Below are positions 7,629-15,943 of a stretch of 34,961 nt of DNA, piece after piece. Below the pieces are notes generated by a model that saw nothing but the letters and a program-made list of their open reading frames with translations, did no database searches and was not told where the DNA came from. The stretch lies in contig CAJTZE010000036.1 in the NCBI GenBank assembly GCA_910584265.1, forward strand, positions 1 through 34,961, written 5' to 3'. The DNA is from an uncultured Dorea sp. Its GTDB lineage: Bacteria; Bacillota; Clostridia; Lachnospirales; Lachnospiraceae. Position 1 is the stretch's first letter, and every line of letters begins with the position of its first letter. The position numbers were made by a program, and so were the translations under genes.

Positions 7629-9062
7629 TTAATTATGCTTGGGGCTGCCAGACCTTTTGTTCTTTTCATAATCCCTTAATGAGTCCACCGCCTGTGGTGC
7701 AAGAGGAATCAGTGCCATTATGTTAAAGATGGTCATGAGTCCAATTCCCACATCGCCCAGATCCCAGACAAATGTATAGGCAGAGAGGCCGCCGATAAAA
7801 AGCATGATCAGATCCAAAACCTTGTATAAGGTCTGGGACAGCCAATTATCGCCGAAAAGATAGGCAACATTGGATCTGGCATAAAATAAAATGCCGATAA
7901 ATGTTGAGAAGCTGAACAGCCAAAGGATGGCGGCGATGAATATCACACCCCAATCACCCAGATGGTACTGCATGGAAGTCTGCAAAAGATCCATGCCATC
8001 CAGACCATTCGTCAGCTCTGCAGGCGCCAGCAGCAGGATCATAGCAGAGCAGCTGCAGATTACGAGGGTGTCAATAAACACGCCAAAGGCCTGCAGGAGT
8101 CCTTCCTTTGCCGGGCGGCTGATGTCTGCAGCGGCAGCTGCGCAAGGGGCAGAGCCGGAGCCTGCCTCATTAGAGAAGAGTCCCCGCTTGGCGCCGTTCA
8201 TGATCACTGCGCCAAAACCTCCGGCGGCCGCCTGCCGTAAGCCAAAGGCTTCTGTAAAAATCTGCTCAAGAACGCCGGGAAGCAGTGCGGCATTTTTTAT
8301 AATGATAAATACGGTAATCAGGAAGTAGCAGGATGCCATGATTGGCACAATAATATCCAGCACCTTTATGGTTGCATTTTTTCGCAGCACGATTACGGCA
8401 GCAACAGCTGTCAGAACAATCGTAGTATAAAGGGGCGGTATGTGGAATGCATTTTCAAAAGCAGAGGACACAGAGTTGCCGATGACCTGACTGATCCCGC
8501 ACCAGCAGAGCAGGCCGGAAAGGGCAAACAGCACAGCAATAACGGAGTATCTTCGTTTGCTGCCTTTGATAAAAAGTTTGTGAATATAGTAAGCCGGACC
8601 GCCGCGGTAGCCGCCGTAGAGCGGGTCTTTTTCTTTATACAGCTGTGCCAGCGTGCCCTCGATAAATGCAGTAGAAGAGCCCAGCAGGGCGATGAGCCAC
8701 ATCCAGAAGACAGATCCCGCACCGCCGGCGGAAATGGCGGCTACAACGCCGACCAGATTTCCCATGCCTACTCTGGTTGCGGTGGAAACGATCAAAGCCT
8801 GTACACCGGAGATGGCGTCCTTTTGGGACGCGCTTTTGTTTTCAATTGTGATCCTCAGCATTTCCGGGAAAAGGCGGAATGGGAGAAAACGGGTCCGTAT
8901 GGTGAAATATATACCGGAAGGAATTAATATCAGCACAAGCAGGGAAAGTCCCAGAGAACTTCCGCCTGGCAGGGGAATTGTAATAAGATCACCCCATAGG
9001 ATAAAAAATATGGTATGAAAAATGTTCATGAACAGCTGTCTGAGCATATCTAAGAAAATCAT
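7629..9062 (-). CDS. Sodium:alanine symporter family protein (AGCS)
   Basis: Membrane transporter of 477 residues, the usual AGCS length, importing alanine, glycine or another small amino acid with Na+. Hydrophobic segments run through the whole protein. Family motifs seen: PGGSSLGLSLL near the N-terminus, ATRVGMGNLVGVVAAI, the GGYRGGPAYYI loop, and NEAGSGSAPCAAAAA. The start is set by AGAGGAG seven bases before the ATG. It is divergent from a LysR-type gene 126 bases away, the usual position for its regulator, but that regulator is broken. Substrate choice cannot be read from the sequence. Confidence 0.9.
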   Translation of the reverse strand: MIFLDMLRQLFMNIFHTIFFILWGDLITIPLPGGSSLGLSLLVLILIPSGIYFTIRTRFLPFRLFPEMLRITIENKSASQKDAISGVQALIVSTATRVGMGNLVGVVAAISAGGAGSVFWMWLIALLGSSTAFIEGTLAQLYKEKDPLYGGYRGGPAYYIHKLFIKGSKRRYSVIAVLFALSGLLCWCGISQVIGNSVSSAFENAFHIPPLYTTIVLTAVAAVIVLRKNATIKVLDIIVPIMASCYFLITVFIIIKNAALLPGVLEQIFTEAFGLRQAAAGGFGAVIMNGAKRGLFSNEAGSGSAPCAAAAADISRPAKEGLLQAFGVFIDTLVICSCSAMILLLAPAELTNGLDGMDLLQTSMQYHLGDWGVIFIAAILWLFSFSTFIGILFYARSNVAYLFGDNWLSQTLYKVLDLIMLFIGGLSAYTFVWDLGDVGIGLMTIFNIMALIPLAPQAVDSLRDYEKNKRSGSPKHN

Positions 9063-9188
9063 GGTTTCTCCTCTTGAAAAAGTAGTGTTTGCAAGTTCTG
9101 TTCATTTAGTATATATTAGAAACAAGAATCTGTAAAATTGATAGTTATGATAATATAGATTGAAATATTAGATTGTTGAAGAGGTTAA

Positions 9189-9973
9189 ATGGATATTAAG
9201 AATCTGGTCACATTTATTCATGTTGCGGAATTAAACAGCTTTACAAAAACGGCTGAAGTACTGGGTTATTCCCAGTCAACGGTTTCCTTTCAGATTAAGC
9301 AGTTAGAAACCGAACTGAAGGCTCAGTTATTTGAACGGATTAACCATACGGTTGTTCTGACAGAAAAGGGGCGGGAGGTATTGAAGTACGCCCACCAGAT
9401 CAGTAAGATGACGCAGGAGCTAAGAGAAAGCATACGGGCTGAAAGGAAGGTTTCGGGGAAAATATGTCTGGCTTTGGCGGATTCGCTGTGCGGGTCTCTG
9501 CTGAGAGAGGGCTTTGGCTTTTTTCGGAAACGGTATCCGGGTATGGCACTTAAAATTATTACAGCCGGAACAGAAGAGATGTTCCGGCTGCTCAATCATA
9601 ATGAAGCGGATATAATTCTTACATTGGACAATCATATTTATAATACGAAATATGTGATTGCCAAAGAAGAGAAGGCCGGAGTGCATTTTGTTGCAGGACA
9701 GGGATGTCTCTGGAGATTCAGCCGATTCTGGAAATTGGAAGAACAGACCTGATCTGCATGCTTGTGGAGCAGGGAGCAGGTATTTCTTTTCTTCCGGATT
9801 ATGTAACTGCTGAGGCAGTGAAGGAAGGACGGCTGTTTTACTTGAATGTGGAGGATTTTGGGGTTGAAGTGTGGAAACAGCTTTTGTATCATCGAGACAA
9901 ATGGGTCTCCCCACAGATGGAGTCTTTGCTGGAATACTGTATAGATAACGAGTTTTCTAAACAGGACAAGTGA
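9189..9973 (+). pseudogene. LysR-family regulator broken by an internal deletion
   Basis: The first frame (from 9189) gives an intact LysR DNA-binding domain (MDIKNLVTFIHVAEL, SQSTVSFQIKQLE) and the first half of the effector domain up to about residue 170 (EKAGVHFVA). Past about 9695 it runs into nonsense and stops at 9752. The rest of the effector domain (SLEIQPILEIGRTDLICMLV, then GAGISFLPDYV) lies in another frame from about 9704 to 9973. Compared with the usual family spacing, roughly 40-45 codons between the halves are missing. It is divergent from the symporter, which it probably once regulated. The N-terminal fragment could still bind DNA. I infer loss of normal function. Confidence 0.85.
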
Positions 9974-10320
9974 ATGGAACGTAAAAGGAAATGCCGCCGC
10001 ATGCTCTTCCCTTAATGTGGCCTGGACGGCATTTATTCCAGCGGCTGGACAGAAAAAACCCTTGCAGTGGCTGGCTGCAAGGGCTTTTCTTTTCGTTATA
10101 GTTATCTAAAAGGAATGAGAGTAAAGTGTGGCACTGCAAAGGTCTTATTCACAGTGCTTCAACTTAATGAGGGGGGATAGTTGTTTGTCTTTCAACTATC
10201 TGACACTTATTATAATGGACAAATATGACAGAAATATGTTCTTTCTCTAAAAGAAAAAGAAAATTTCTTAAGAACTTCTTGCGAAAACCTAAAATAAAGA
10301 TATAAACTATATACGATGAG
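9974..10320. other. Gene-free stretch with a terminator and an inverted repeat
   Basis: No coding region is supported here. It holds a hairpin terminator (10059-10090), an 8-bp inverted repeat GATAGTTG/CAACTATC (10176-10183 and 10193-10200, possibly an operator), and an AT-rich leader with TTGCGA, a 16-base spacer and TATAAA just before the Rrf2 gene, a plausible but weak promoter. Confidence 0.5.
10059..10090. terminator. Rho-independent terminator
   Basis: CCCTTGCAG (10059-10067) and CTGCAAGGG (10075-10083) form a perfect 9-bp stem with a 7-base loop, followed by CTTTTCTTTT and preceded by AAAAAA on the other side, so it could work in both directions. It lies downstream of the broken LysR gene. 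Confidence 0.8.
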
Positions 10321-10329
10321 GTGATATGT

Positions 10330-10752
10330 ATGAGGATTTCAACAAAAGGAAGATATGCTTTGAGGATAATGGTTGATCTTGCAGAGCATAATTCGGGTGA
10401 ATTTATCCGATTAAAGGATATATCTAAAAGGCAGAAGATTACACTGAAGTATATGGAGCAGATTATGCCAATGCTGACCAGGGCAGGATATGTAAAAAGC
10501 TGCAGAGGAAATAACGGCGGATATATGCTGGCAGGCCGTCCGGAGGATTATTCGGCGGGCGATATTCTGCGGGTGACAGAAGGGAGTCTTGAACCGGTTC
10601 CCTGTATCGGCGGAGGGGCAGGCCGGTGTGAACGTCAGGAAGAGTGTACGGCCAATGCTTTCTGGGAGGGGCTTGGCAGAGTAATTGCAGAATATGTTGA
10701 CAGTGTGTCTTTATCAGATTTGATAAAAACAGAGGTGGAATATTATATATAG
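10330..10752 (+). CDS. Rrf2-family transcriptional regulator
   Basis: 140 residues from the ATG at 10330, chosen because MRISTKGRYALR is the standard Rrf2 start and GAGGTG precedes it; an ATG three codons earlier is less likely. It has an N-terminal winged helix (residues 1-60), then GGYMLAGRPEDYSAGDILRV. Cysteines C92, C100 and C106 fall close to the three Fe-S ligands of IscR (92, 98, 104), so Fe-S sensing is plausible; the first gap is two residues longer than in IscR. It is followed after 6 bases by tcdA, so the two form an operon. Targets are unknown; cysK further downstream is a possible one, but no shared site was proven. Confidence 0.88.
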   Translation: MRISTKGRYALRIMVDLAEHNSGEFIRLKDISKRQKITLKYMEQIMPMLTRAGYVKSCRGNNGGYMLAGRPEDYSAGDILRVTEGSLEPVPCIGGGAGRCERQEECTANAFWEGLGRVIAEYVDSVSLSDLIKTEVEYYI

Positions 10753-10758
10753 GAAGTA

Positions 10759-11481
10759 ATGGGGGACGAGATGGAACAGCCATTTTCCAGAACAGAATTA
10801 TTGTTAGGCAGAGAAGGAGTAAAACGGCTTCGAGATGCATCGGTTGCTGTATTCGGCATCGGAGGCGTGGGTGGATATGTAGTCGAGGCGCTGGCGAGAA
10901 GCGGGGTAGGATGTCTGCATTTGATCGATCATGATAAGGTCAGTATGAGCAATCTGAACCGGCAGATTATTGCTGTCTCCGGCACGATTGGCAGATATAA
11001 GGCCGATGTGGCAAGGGAGCGGATTCTTGCTATTAATCCGGAGGCGGAGGTGTATGCTTACCGCACCTTTTATATGCCGGATACGGCAGGGGAATTTGAT
11101 TTTACGCAGTATGATTATGTGGTGGATGCCATTGACACAGTGACGGGGAAGCTTGCCATTATCACGCAGGCAAAGCAGGCTGGAGTGCCTGTGATCAGTT
11201 CCATGGGAGCAGGCAATAAGCTGGAGGCATCCGCATTTGAAGTGGCGGATATTTATCAGACATCGGTATGCCCGCTGGCAAAAGTTATGCGCAGGGAGCT
11301 GAAAAAGAGAGAGATTGAGAGTCTTAAGGTGGTATATTCTAAGGAACCGCCGCTTAGCTCTGACCGTCCGCCGGGAAGCACTGCATTTGTTCCTGCGGCG
11401 GCAGGACTGATTCTTGCGGGAGAGGTTGTGAAAGATCTGGCAGGGGCAGGAAAAGAGGCTCCTAAAGCGCCTGTAAAATAA
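10759..11481 (+). CDS. tcdA: tRNA threonylcarbamoyladenosine dehydratase TcdA (ThiF/HesA family)
   Basis: E1-like ATP-dependent enzyme that cyclises t6A to ct6A at tRNA position 37 in the cytosol. The 240-residue protein shows SRTELLLGREGVKRL, the nucleotide loop VFGIGGVGGYVVEAL, DHDKVSMSNLNRQ, the D-A-I-D-T strand, SSMGAGNKLE, and the ending SKEPP plus PGSTAFVPAAAGL typical of TcdA/CsdL. A start four codons later (MEQPFSR) is possible; both have purine-rich sequence in front. It follows the Rrf2 gene by 6 bases. A truncated-looking tail (after VVKDLAG) is normal for this group. Confidence 0.9.
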   Translation: MGDEMEQPFSRTELLLGREGVKRLRDASVAVFGIGGVGGYVVEALARSGVGCLHLIDHDKVSMSNLNRQIIAVSGTIGRYKADVARERILAINPEAEVYAYRTFYMPDTAGEFDFTQYDYVVDAIDTVTGKLAIITQAKQAGVPVISSMGAGNKLEASAFEVADIYQTSVCPLAKVMRRELKKREIESLKVVYSKEPPLSSDRPPGSTAFVPAAAGLILAGEVVKDLAGAGKEAPKAPVK

Positions 11482-11516
11482 AATGACCACAGAACGGATG
11501 AAGGAGGGCTGGCATG

Positions 11517-11527
11517 TGGTACGACCA
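11517..11527. promoter_or_regulatory. FadR-type operator TGGT-ACG-ACCA
   Basis: Perfect TGGT-N3-ACCA repeat. The extended match TGGT-N2-GACCAGA with a CCAACCA just downstream is shared with the operator at 2227-2237. It lies 85 bases upstream of the -35 box of the DUF5692 promoter. A further half-site GACCAC lies at 11485-11490. Confidence 0.65.
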
Positions 11528-11611
11528 GAGTCCAACCATCCTTTTTCTGATGCAAACATAACGAAAACGAAATGGAAAAATCGGCAAAAATGACAAAAAT
11601 AAAGGGCTTAA

Positions 11612-11640
11612 TTGACAAGAAAACTTGTGAATAGTATAAT
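11612..11640 (+). promoter_or_regulatory. Consensus sigma-A promoter of the DUF5692 gene
   Basis: TTGACA (11612-11617), exactly 17 bases, TATAAT (11635-11640): a perfect consensus promoter, predicting strong expression unless repressed. The expected transcription start is near 11647, and an operator starts at 11661. Confidence 0.9.
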
Positions 11641-11660
11641 GTTATAAAAATAACGAAAAC

Positions 11661-11671
11661 TGGTATGACCA
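11661..11671. promoter_or_regulatory. FadR-type operator TGGT-ATG-ACCA
   Basis: Perfect TGGT-N3-ACCA, extended to ACTGGT-ATG-ACCAGT (6-bp arms). It begins 20 bases after the -10 box of a consensus promoter, a classic position for repression by blocking early transcription. Confidence 0.8.
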
Positions 11672-11703
11672 GTAAAATTAGGTAAAGAAAGAGGGAATGA
11701 GAG

Positions 11704-12744
11704 ATGTTATTTCAGATTTACGGAGAGAATGCCGGCTGGCAGTTACTTGGCTGGGTATTAGTATTTGCCGCCCTTGTTGTGCTGAATGAGATTGCCCGGC
11801 GGTCGAAGATTGGCGGAATTGTCTGCTTTCTTGCAGTTCCGGCAGCGCTGACGGTGTATTTTATTGCTATCTATGTATGTGCCGCCCAGGGAGCTGAGTG
11901 GGCGCTGAATAACGATACTTATGTACACATGAACAGCTGGTTCCATTATGCGAAGCTGTATGCGGCAACAGCAGGCTGTATCGGATTCATGATGTTGAAA
12001 TATCACTGGGGCATTGGAAAGACCCATTGGTTTAAGGCATTTCCGTTTGTTATTGTTGCAATTAACATTCTGATTGCGGTAGCCAGTGATTTCGAGTCGG
12101 GTATCAGAGGCCTTATGGCGCTTCAGGAAACCGGGTCCAGATGGTGGCTGTCTTCCGAAAATGTATGGCTGTACGGAGGCTGGTGGAACTGGGTAAACGG
12201 GATTGCAGGCATTCTGAATATTCTTTGTATGACCGGCTGGTGGGGAATTTACTCCTCAAAGGATAAGAAGGATATGCTGTGGCCGGATATGACATGGTGC
12301 TTTATTATCGCATATGATTTGTGGAATTTTGAGTATACCTATAATAATCTGCCGACGCATACATGGTATTGCGGACTGGCGCTTCTCCTTGCGCCTACAT
12401 TTGCAAATGCATTGTGGAACAAGGGCGGGTGGATCCAGAACCGGGCCAATACTCTGGCATTATGGTGCATGTTTGCGCAGGTATTTCCACTGTTCCAGGA
12501 TGCAAGCAGGTTCTCGGTAATTCCGACTGTTTATGCAGATGGATTTATGGATGCGGCGGTCCATCCGGCAGCGACTGACCCGACGATGCAGGGCGTGGTA
12601 GCAGTGCTCGCACTGGCGGCAAATGTAATCGTGCTTGCAGTTATTATCAAGCGTGCGAAGGAACAGCATAAGAATCCATACAAAGAAGAGATATTTACAG
12701 ATCAGAGAGATTTTAAGCTGGCAATGGCAAGAGCAGAAAAGTAA
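11704..12744 (+). CDS. DUF5692-family multi-pass membrane protein
   Basis: A 346-residue integral membrane protein of unknown function with about nine hydrophobic segments and very many tryptophans, many in short conserved-looking groups such as GGWWNWVNG, TGWWGIYSS, WPDMTWCFIIAYDLWNFEY and LPTHTWYCG. The C-terminal 35 residues are charged and cytosolic by inference. I recognise it as the DUF5692 type found in clostridial gut anaerobes; no reaction is known. It has a consensus promoter and two FadR-type operators shared with the flavoprotein operon, and faces a FadR-type regulator gene across a terminator. The control pattern suggests a metabolite-induced transporter or membrane enzyme, but this is inference. 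Confidence 0.75.
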   Translation: MLFQIYGENAGWQLLGWVLVFAALVVLNEIARRSKIGGIVCFLAVPAALTVYFIAIYVCAAQGAEWALNNDTYVHMNSWFHYAKLYAATAGCIGFMMLKYHWGIGKTHWFKAFPFVIVAINILIAVASDFESGIRGLMALQETGSRWWLSSENVWLYGGWWNWVNGIAGILNILCMTGWWGIYSSKDKKDMLWPDMTWCFIIAYDLWNFEYTYNNLPTHTWYCGLALLLAPTFANALWNKGGWIQNRANTLALWCMFAQVFPLFQDASRFSVIPTVYADGFMDAAVHPAATDPTMQGVVAVLALAANVIVLAVIIKRAKEQHKNPYKEEIFTDQRDFKLAMARAEK

Positions 12745-12787
12745 GAATTATGGTTCGTGCCAGAGGAAGAATGATTTGTAGAGAGAT

Positions 12788-12818
12788 GAGGGGCGGTTAC
12801 CGCCCCTCTGCTGTTTTG
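12788..12818. terminator. Terminator between convergent genes
   Basis: GAGGGGCGG (12788-12796) and CCGCCCCTC (12800-12808) form a 9-bp perfect stem with a TTA loop, followed by TGCTGTTTTG. It separates the DUF5692 gene from the convergent regulator gene. Confidence 0.75.
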
Positions 12819-12823
12819 ACATA

Positions 12824-13531
12824 CTATTTGTAATAAATCTCCCGGTCGCCTTGGATGCTCCGTCCAAGAAAGGTATGGATCCATTCGCAGGCGGCTTTTG
12901 CATCCCTGTCCCGCAGGCAGGTCCAAAGATGGTAAATATTGTCATACAATGCCGGAATCCCGTGGAGGATACAGAAATGCTCCCACAGGCTCAATACCGA
13001 TATCCGAAAGGACTGATAGATCAGGGGGATCAGCACGTTGCCGGAAAGGAGAGCGAATTCATGCTCAAAGGCAAAGGCGGCTTCGGCAGCCTCATGGACA
13101 GAGCCGGAGAGCCGGATTTTTTGGGCAAGCTGGTGAAGGATCTCTATATCTTCATCGGAAAGGCGTTTGATGCAGAGCCTTGCAGTCAGTGTGTCCAGAG
13201 ATTCCCGCACCTCCAGTATGGCTCTGATTTCCTCGTTGCGAAGATGCCCGCCGTTATAGTTCATGATGGAAATCAGGGTATCAATGGTTCCTTTTCTGCG
13301 GTAATCAGCAACGTACGTGCCGCTCCGCGGCTTCACTTCAAGAAAACCCCGCTTCTCAAGCTCGGCGATACCGCCGTTTACTACGGCCCGGCTGACCTGC
13401 ATAGACTGTGCAAGCTGGCGTTCCGGCGGAAGCTTCTCCCCGATCTTTAATTTGCCTGACAGGATCAGCTGTTCCAGCTGGTTGATAAATAAATCCTTCA
13501 GAGAAGGAGAGCTGATTTTCTGGAATTCCAT
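12824..13531 (-). CDS. FadR-subfamily GntR transcriptional regulator (copy 2)
   Basis: 235 residues with the same layout as the regulator at 1450-2151: winged helix about 10-75 (LILSGKLKIGEKLPPERQLA, then RSGTYVADY) and an all-helical FCD ligand domain about 95-225. Both start MEF-K-KI and have the LINQLEQ/LTQIEE helix, so they look like paralogues that recognise similar DNA. It lies convergent to the DUF5692 gene, whose promoter carries two TGGT-N3-ACCA operators. GGAGG eight bases before the ATG fixes the start. No operator is visible before its own gene. Which paralogue controls which operator cannot be read from sequence. Confidence 0.88.
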   Translation of the reverse strand: MEFQKISSPSLKDLFINQLEQLILSGKLKIGEKLPPERQLAQSMQVSRAVVNGGIAELEKRGFLEVKPRSGTYVADYRRKGTIDTLISIMNYNGGHLRNEEIRAILEVRESLDTLTARLCIKRLSDEDIEILHQLAQKIRLSGSVHEAAEAAFAFEHEFALLSGNVLIPLIYQSFRISVLSLWEHFCILHGIPALYDNIYHLWTCLRDRDAKAACEWIHTFLGRSIQGDREIYYK

Positions 13532-13670
13532 AGTGTGTTCCTCCGGATGCTGTGTGAAAATATCATTGAATTTTATGGAAATTATACATCATTCCTTATG
13601 CTTTATCAAGTTACGGAAGCTACAGAAATATATGAAAGAAAGCCGTTTTCTATTTATGGCGGAAAGTCTA

Positions 13671-13699
13671 TTGACGTGAAAAAAAAATAGTGTTATAGT
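13671..13699 (+). promoter_or_regulatory. Promoter of cysK
   Basis: TTGACG, a 17-base spacer and TATAGT (13694-13699). Between it and the start codon, an inverted repeat TACTA-AAA-TAGTA (13717-13729) sits in the presumed leader and could be an operator. Confidence 0.7.
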
Positions 13700-13742
13700 A
13701 ATCCTAATTAATAACATACTAAAATAGTAGGAAAGGTAGGGA

Positions 13743-14681
13743 ATGAAGATGGCGGATATACATAAGGGTACTCTGGAGTTGATTGGAAACACACCGCTGG
13801 TTGAGGTGGCGAATATTGAGAGGGAGCTGGGACTTGAGGCGAGAGTGCTTGTGAAGCTTGAGTACCTGAATCCGGCAGGAAGTGTTAAGGATCGTGTGGC
13901 GAAGGCGATGATTGAGGATGCTGAGGCGAAAGGACTCCTAAAGGAAGGCTCTGTAATCATAGAACCTACATCCGGCAATACTGGAATTGGTCTTGCTTCT
14001 ATTGCGGCAGTGAAGGGATACCGCATGATTCTTACTATGCCGGAGACTATGAGCGTGGAGAGGAGAAATATTCTGAAAGCATACGGGGCTGAGATTGTTT
14101 TAACAGAAGGAACAAAGGGAATGAAGGGTGCGATCGCGAAGGCCGAAGAGCTTGCGGCAGAGATTCCGGAAAGCTTTATACCAGGACAGTTTGATAATCC
14201 TGCCAATCCCGCTATGCATAAGAAAACTACGGGTCCGGAAATCTGGGAGGATACAGATGGAGGGGTTGATATCTTTATTGCCGGCGTGGGGACCGGCGGA
14301 ACCCTTACCGGAGTCGGAGAATATCTGAAATCGAAAAATCCGGCAGTCCGGATTGTGGCATTGGAGCCAAAGGATTCTCCGGTGTTATCTGAGGGGCGCG
14401 GCGGAGCCCACAAGATCCAGGGAATCGGCGCAGGCTTTGTGCCAGAGATATTGAATACGGAAATTTACGATGAAGTGTATCAGGCAGAAGGAGAACAGGC
14501 TTTTGCGGCGGCGAAGCTTTTGGCAAAGAAAGAAGGCATTCTGGTTGGAATTTCTTCCGGTGCGGCGCTCCAGGGAGCTATCGAACTGGCAAAGCGTCCT
14601 GAAAATAAAGGAAAGACGATTGTGGCACTGCTTCCGGACAGCGGAGACAGATATTACTCAACTCCGATTTTTGTAGAATAA
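13743..14681 (+). CDS. cysK: Cysteine synthase A (O-acetylserine sulfhydrylase)
   Basis: PLP enzyme making cysteine from O-acetylserine and sulfide in the cytosol. The 312-residue protein is the normal length. Seen: the lysine that binds PLP in NPAGSVKDR (Lys49, or 47 from the second ATG), the substrate loop PTSGNTGIGLA, the phosphate-binding GTGGTLTG, and KIQGIGAGFVP. Either of two ATGs six bases apart can be the start. It has its own promoter. HydE follows 83 bases downstream of its stop and may be co-transcribed, which would fit the shared need for sulfur and Fe-S metabolism, but that is inference. Confidence 0.95.
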   Translation: MKMADIHKGTLELIGNTPLVEVANIERELGLEARVLVKLEYLNPAGSVKDRVAKAMIEDAEAKGLLKEGSVIIEPTSGNTGIGLASIAAVKGYRMILTMPETMSVERRNILKAYGAEIVLTEGTKGMKGAIAKAEELAAEIPESFIPGQFDNPANPAMHKKTTGPEIWEDTDGGVDIFIAGVGTGGTLTGVGEYLKSKNPAVRIVALEPKDSPVLSEGRGGAHKIQGIGAGFVPEILNTEIYDEVYQAEGEQAFAAAKLLAKKEGILVGISSGAALQGAIELAKRPENKGKTIVALLPDSGDRYYSTPIFVE

Positions 14682-14764
14682 ATCCGGGCAGGAAAAGTAC
14701 AGCAGGATATAATACTGTGCCGTCCCTCTTGACCGGGAAAGGGAGTGTAGAGTACAATGAAAGC

Positions 14765-15805
14765 ATGAATATTACAGATAAATTTATTAAAAACAATAAT
14801 TTAGCAAAAGAAGAATTTGTGGAGCTGATCCGGCTTGCGGAAGCGGATGCTGAGGTACGGCGGAGCCTTACGGAGGAAGCAGTAAAGCTCCGCCGGAAGT
14901 ATTACGGTATTGATGTATATACCCGGGGCTTGATAGAATTTACAAACTATTGCAGGAATGACTGCTATTACTGCGGTATCCGCAGAAGTAACCGGAATGC
15001 AGAGCGTTACCGCCTGACGAAAGAAGAGATTCTTGAGTGCTGCAGGAATGGCTATGGTCTGGGGTTTCGGACCTTTGTGCTGCAGGGCGGTGAGGATCCG
15101 TATTTTACCGATGAGCGTATGGCTGATATTGTCCGTGCAATCCGGGATGGATTTCCAGAGTGCGCCATTACCCTGTCGGTTGGCGAGCATTCTAAGGATA
15201 CCTACCGGCTGTGGAAGGAGGCCGGGGCAGACAGGTATCTTCTGCGCCATGAGACGGCAGATGAGGCGCTATATGGCAGTCTTCATCCGAAAGAGATGGA
15301 TTTTGCCCGGCGCAGGCAGTGTCTGTATGATCTAAAGGAGCTGGGATATCAGACCGGGGCTGGATTTATGGTGGGTTCTCCAGGGCAGAAGCTGGAGGAT
15401 CTGGCTGAGGATCTGGTGTTTTTGAAGGAGCTGAATCCAAATATGGCAGGGATCGGCCCGTTTATTCCTCATCATGATACCCGGTATGCCGGTGAACCGG
15501 CAGGAAGCGTGGAGAGAACGGTGCTGCTGCTGTCGATCATCCGTATTCTTCTGCCGAAGGTGCTGCTTCCGGCAACAACTGCTTTGGGAACCATGGATCC
15601 GCTGGGAAGAGAAAAGGGGCTGGCGGCAGGGGCTAATGTGGTTATGCCGAATTTGTCGCCCCTGAAGAACCGCAGGCAGTACGAACTATATGACAACAAG
15701 ATCTGCACCGGGGAGGAGGCCGCTGAGTGCAGGATGTGTCTTGCGGGGAGAGTGGAGAGCGCAGGATACCGGCTGGTCATTGATAGGGGAGACTCGAAGT
15801 TATAA
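14765..15805 (+). CDS. hydE: [FeFe]-hydrogenase H-cluster radical SAM maturase HydE
   Basis: Radical S-adenosylmethionine enzyme that helps build the diiron subcluster of [FeFe]-hydrogenase. From the ATG at 14765 the protein has 346 residues, and the CX3CX2C motif falls at C63, C67 and C70, the same numbers as in Thermotoga maritima HydE, which supports this start over the upstream GTG at 14717. Other family features: VYTRGLIEFTNYCRNDC, LQGGEDPYFTDE, the SVGE strand and HHDTRYAGE. No hydF, hydG or hydrogenase gene is nearby, so its partners must lie elsewhere. It lies directly after cysK. Confidence 0.93.
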   Translation: MNITDKFIKNNNLAKEEFVELIRLAEADAEVRRSLTEEAVKLRRKYYGIDVYTRGLIEFTNYCRNDCYYCGIRRSNRNAERYRLTKEEILECCRNGYGLGFRTFVLQGGEDPYFTDERMADIVRAIRDGFPECAITLSVGEHSKDTYRLWKEAGADRYLLRHETADEALYGSLHPKEMDFARRRQCLYDLKELGYQTGAGFMVGSPGQKLEDLAEDLVFLKELNPNMAGIGPFIPHHDTRYAGEPAGSVERTVLLLSIIRILLPKVLLPATTALGTMDPLGREKGLAAGANVVMPNLSPLKNRRQYELYDNKICTGEEAAECRMCLAGRVESAGYRLVIDRGDSKL

Positions 15806-15836
15806 ATGAATAACGGATTATTTAGAGTCAAAAGCC

Positions 15837-15865
15837 TTGACTTTTATATCCTACACATGTAATAT
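15837..15865 (+). promoter_or_regulatory. Promoter of the two-domain membrane-anchored protein
   Basis: TTGACT (15837-15842), a 17-base spacer and TAATAT (15860-15865). The -10 box overlaps a BlaI-type box (15852-15861), so repressor binding would block the promoter. Confidence 0.75.
15852..15861. promoter_or_regulatory. BlaI/MecI-type operator TACA-CA-TGTA
   Basis: Perfect TACA-N2-TGTA palindrome, the core of BlaI/MecI operators, overlapping the -10 region of the promoter. The cognate BlaI gene is 2.8 kb downstream at 18686-19072. Confidence 0.75.
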
Positions 15866-15905
15866 ATTGGATAAAATAGAACAACATTTTTTTTGGCCAA
15901 AATAC

Positions 15906-15915
15906 TACAAATGTA
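15906..15915. promoter_or_regulatory. BlaI/MecI-type operator TACA-AA-TGTA (second copy)
   Basis: A second perfect TACA-N2-TGTA palindrome 54 bases after the first, in the leader just before the start codon. Paired boxes at one promoter are usual for BlaI-type repressors. Confidence 0.75.
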
Positions 15916-15943
15916 AGATATGGAAGACGGGAGTGAACTACAT

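Noticed and set aside
13589..14413. Minus-strand open frame of 274 codons opposite cysK
   Set aside because: Shadow of cysK codon use; no homology seen, Ser/Pro-rich, no start signal.
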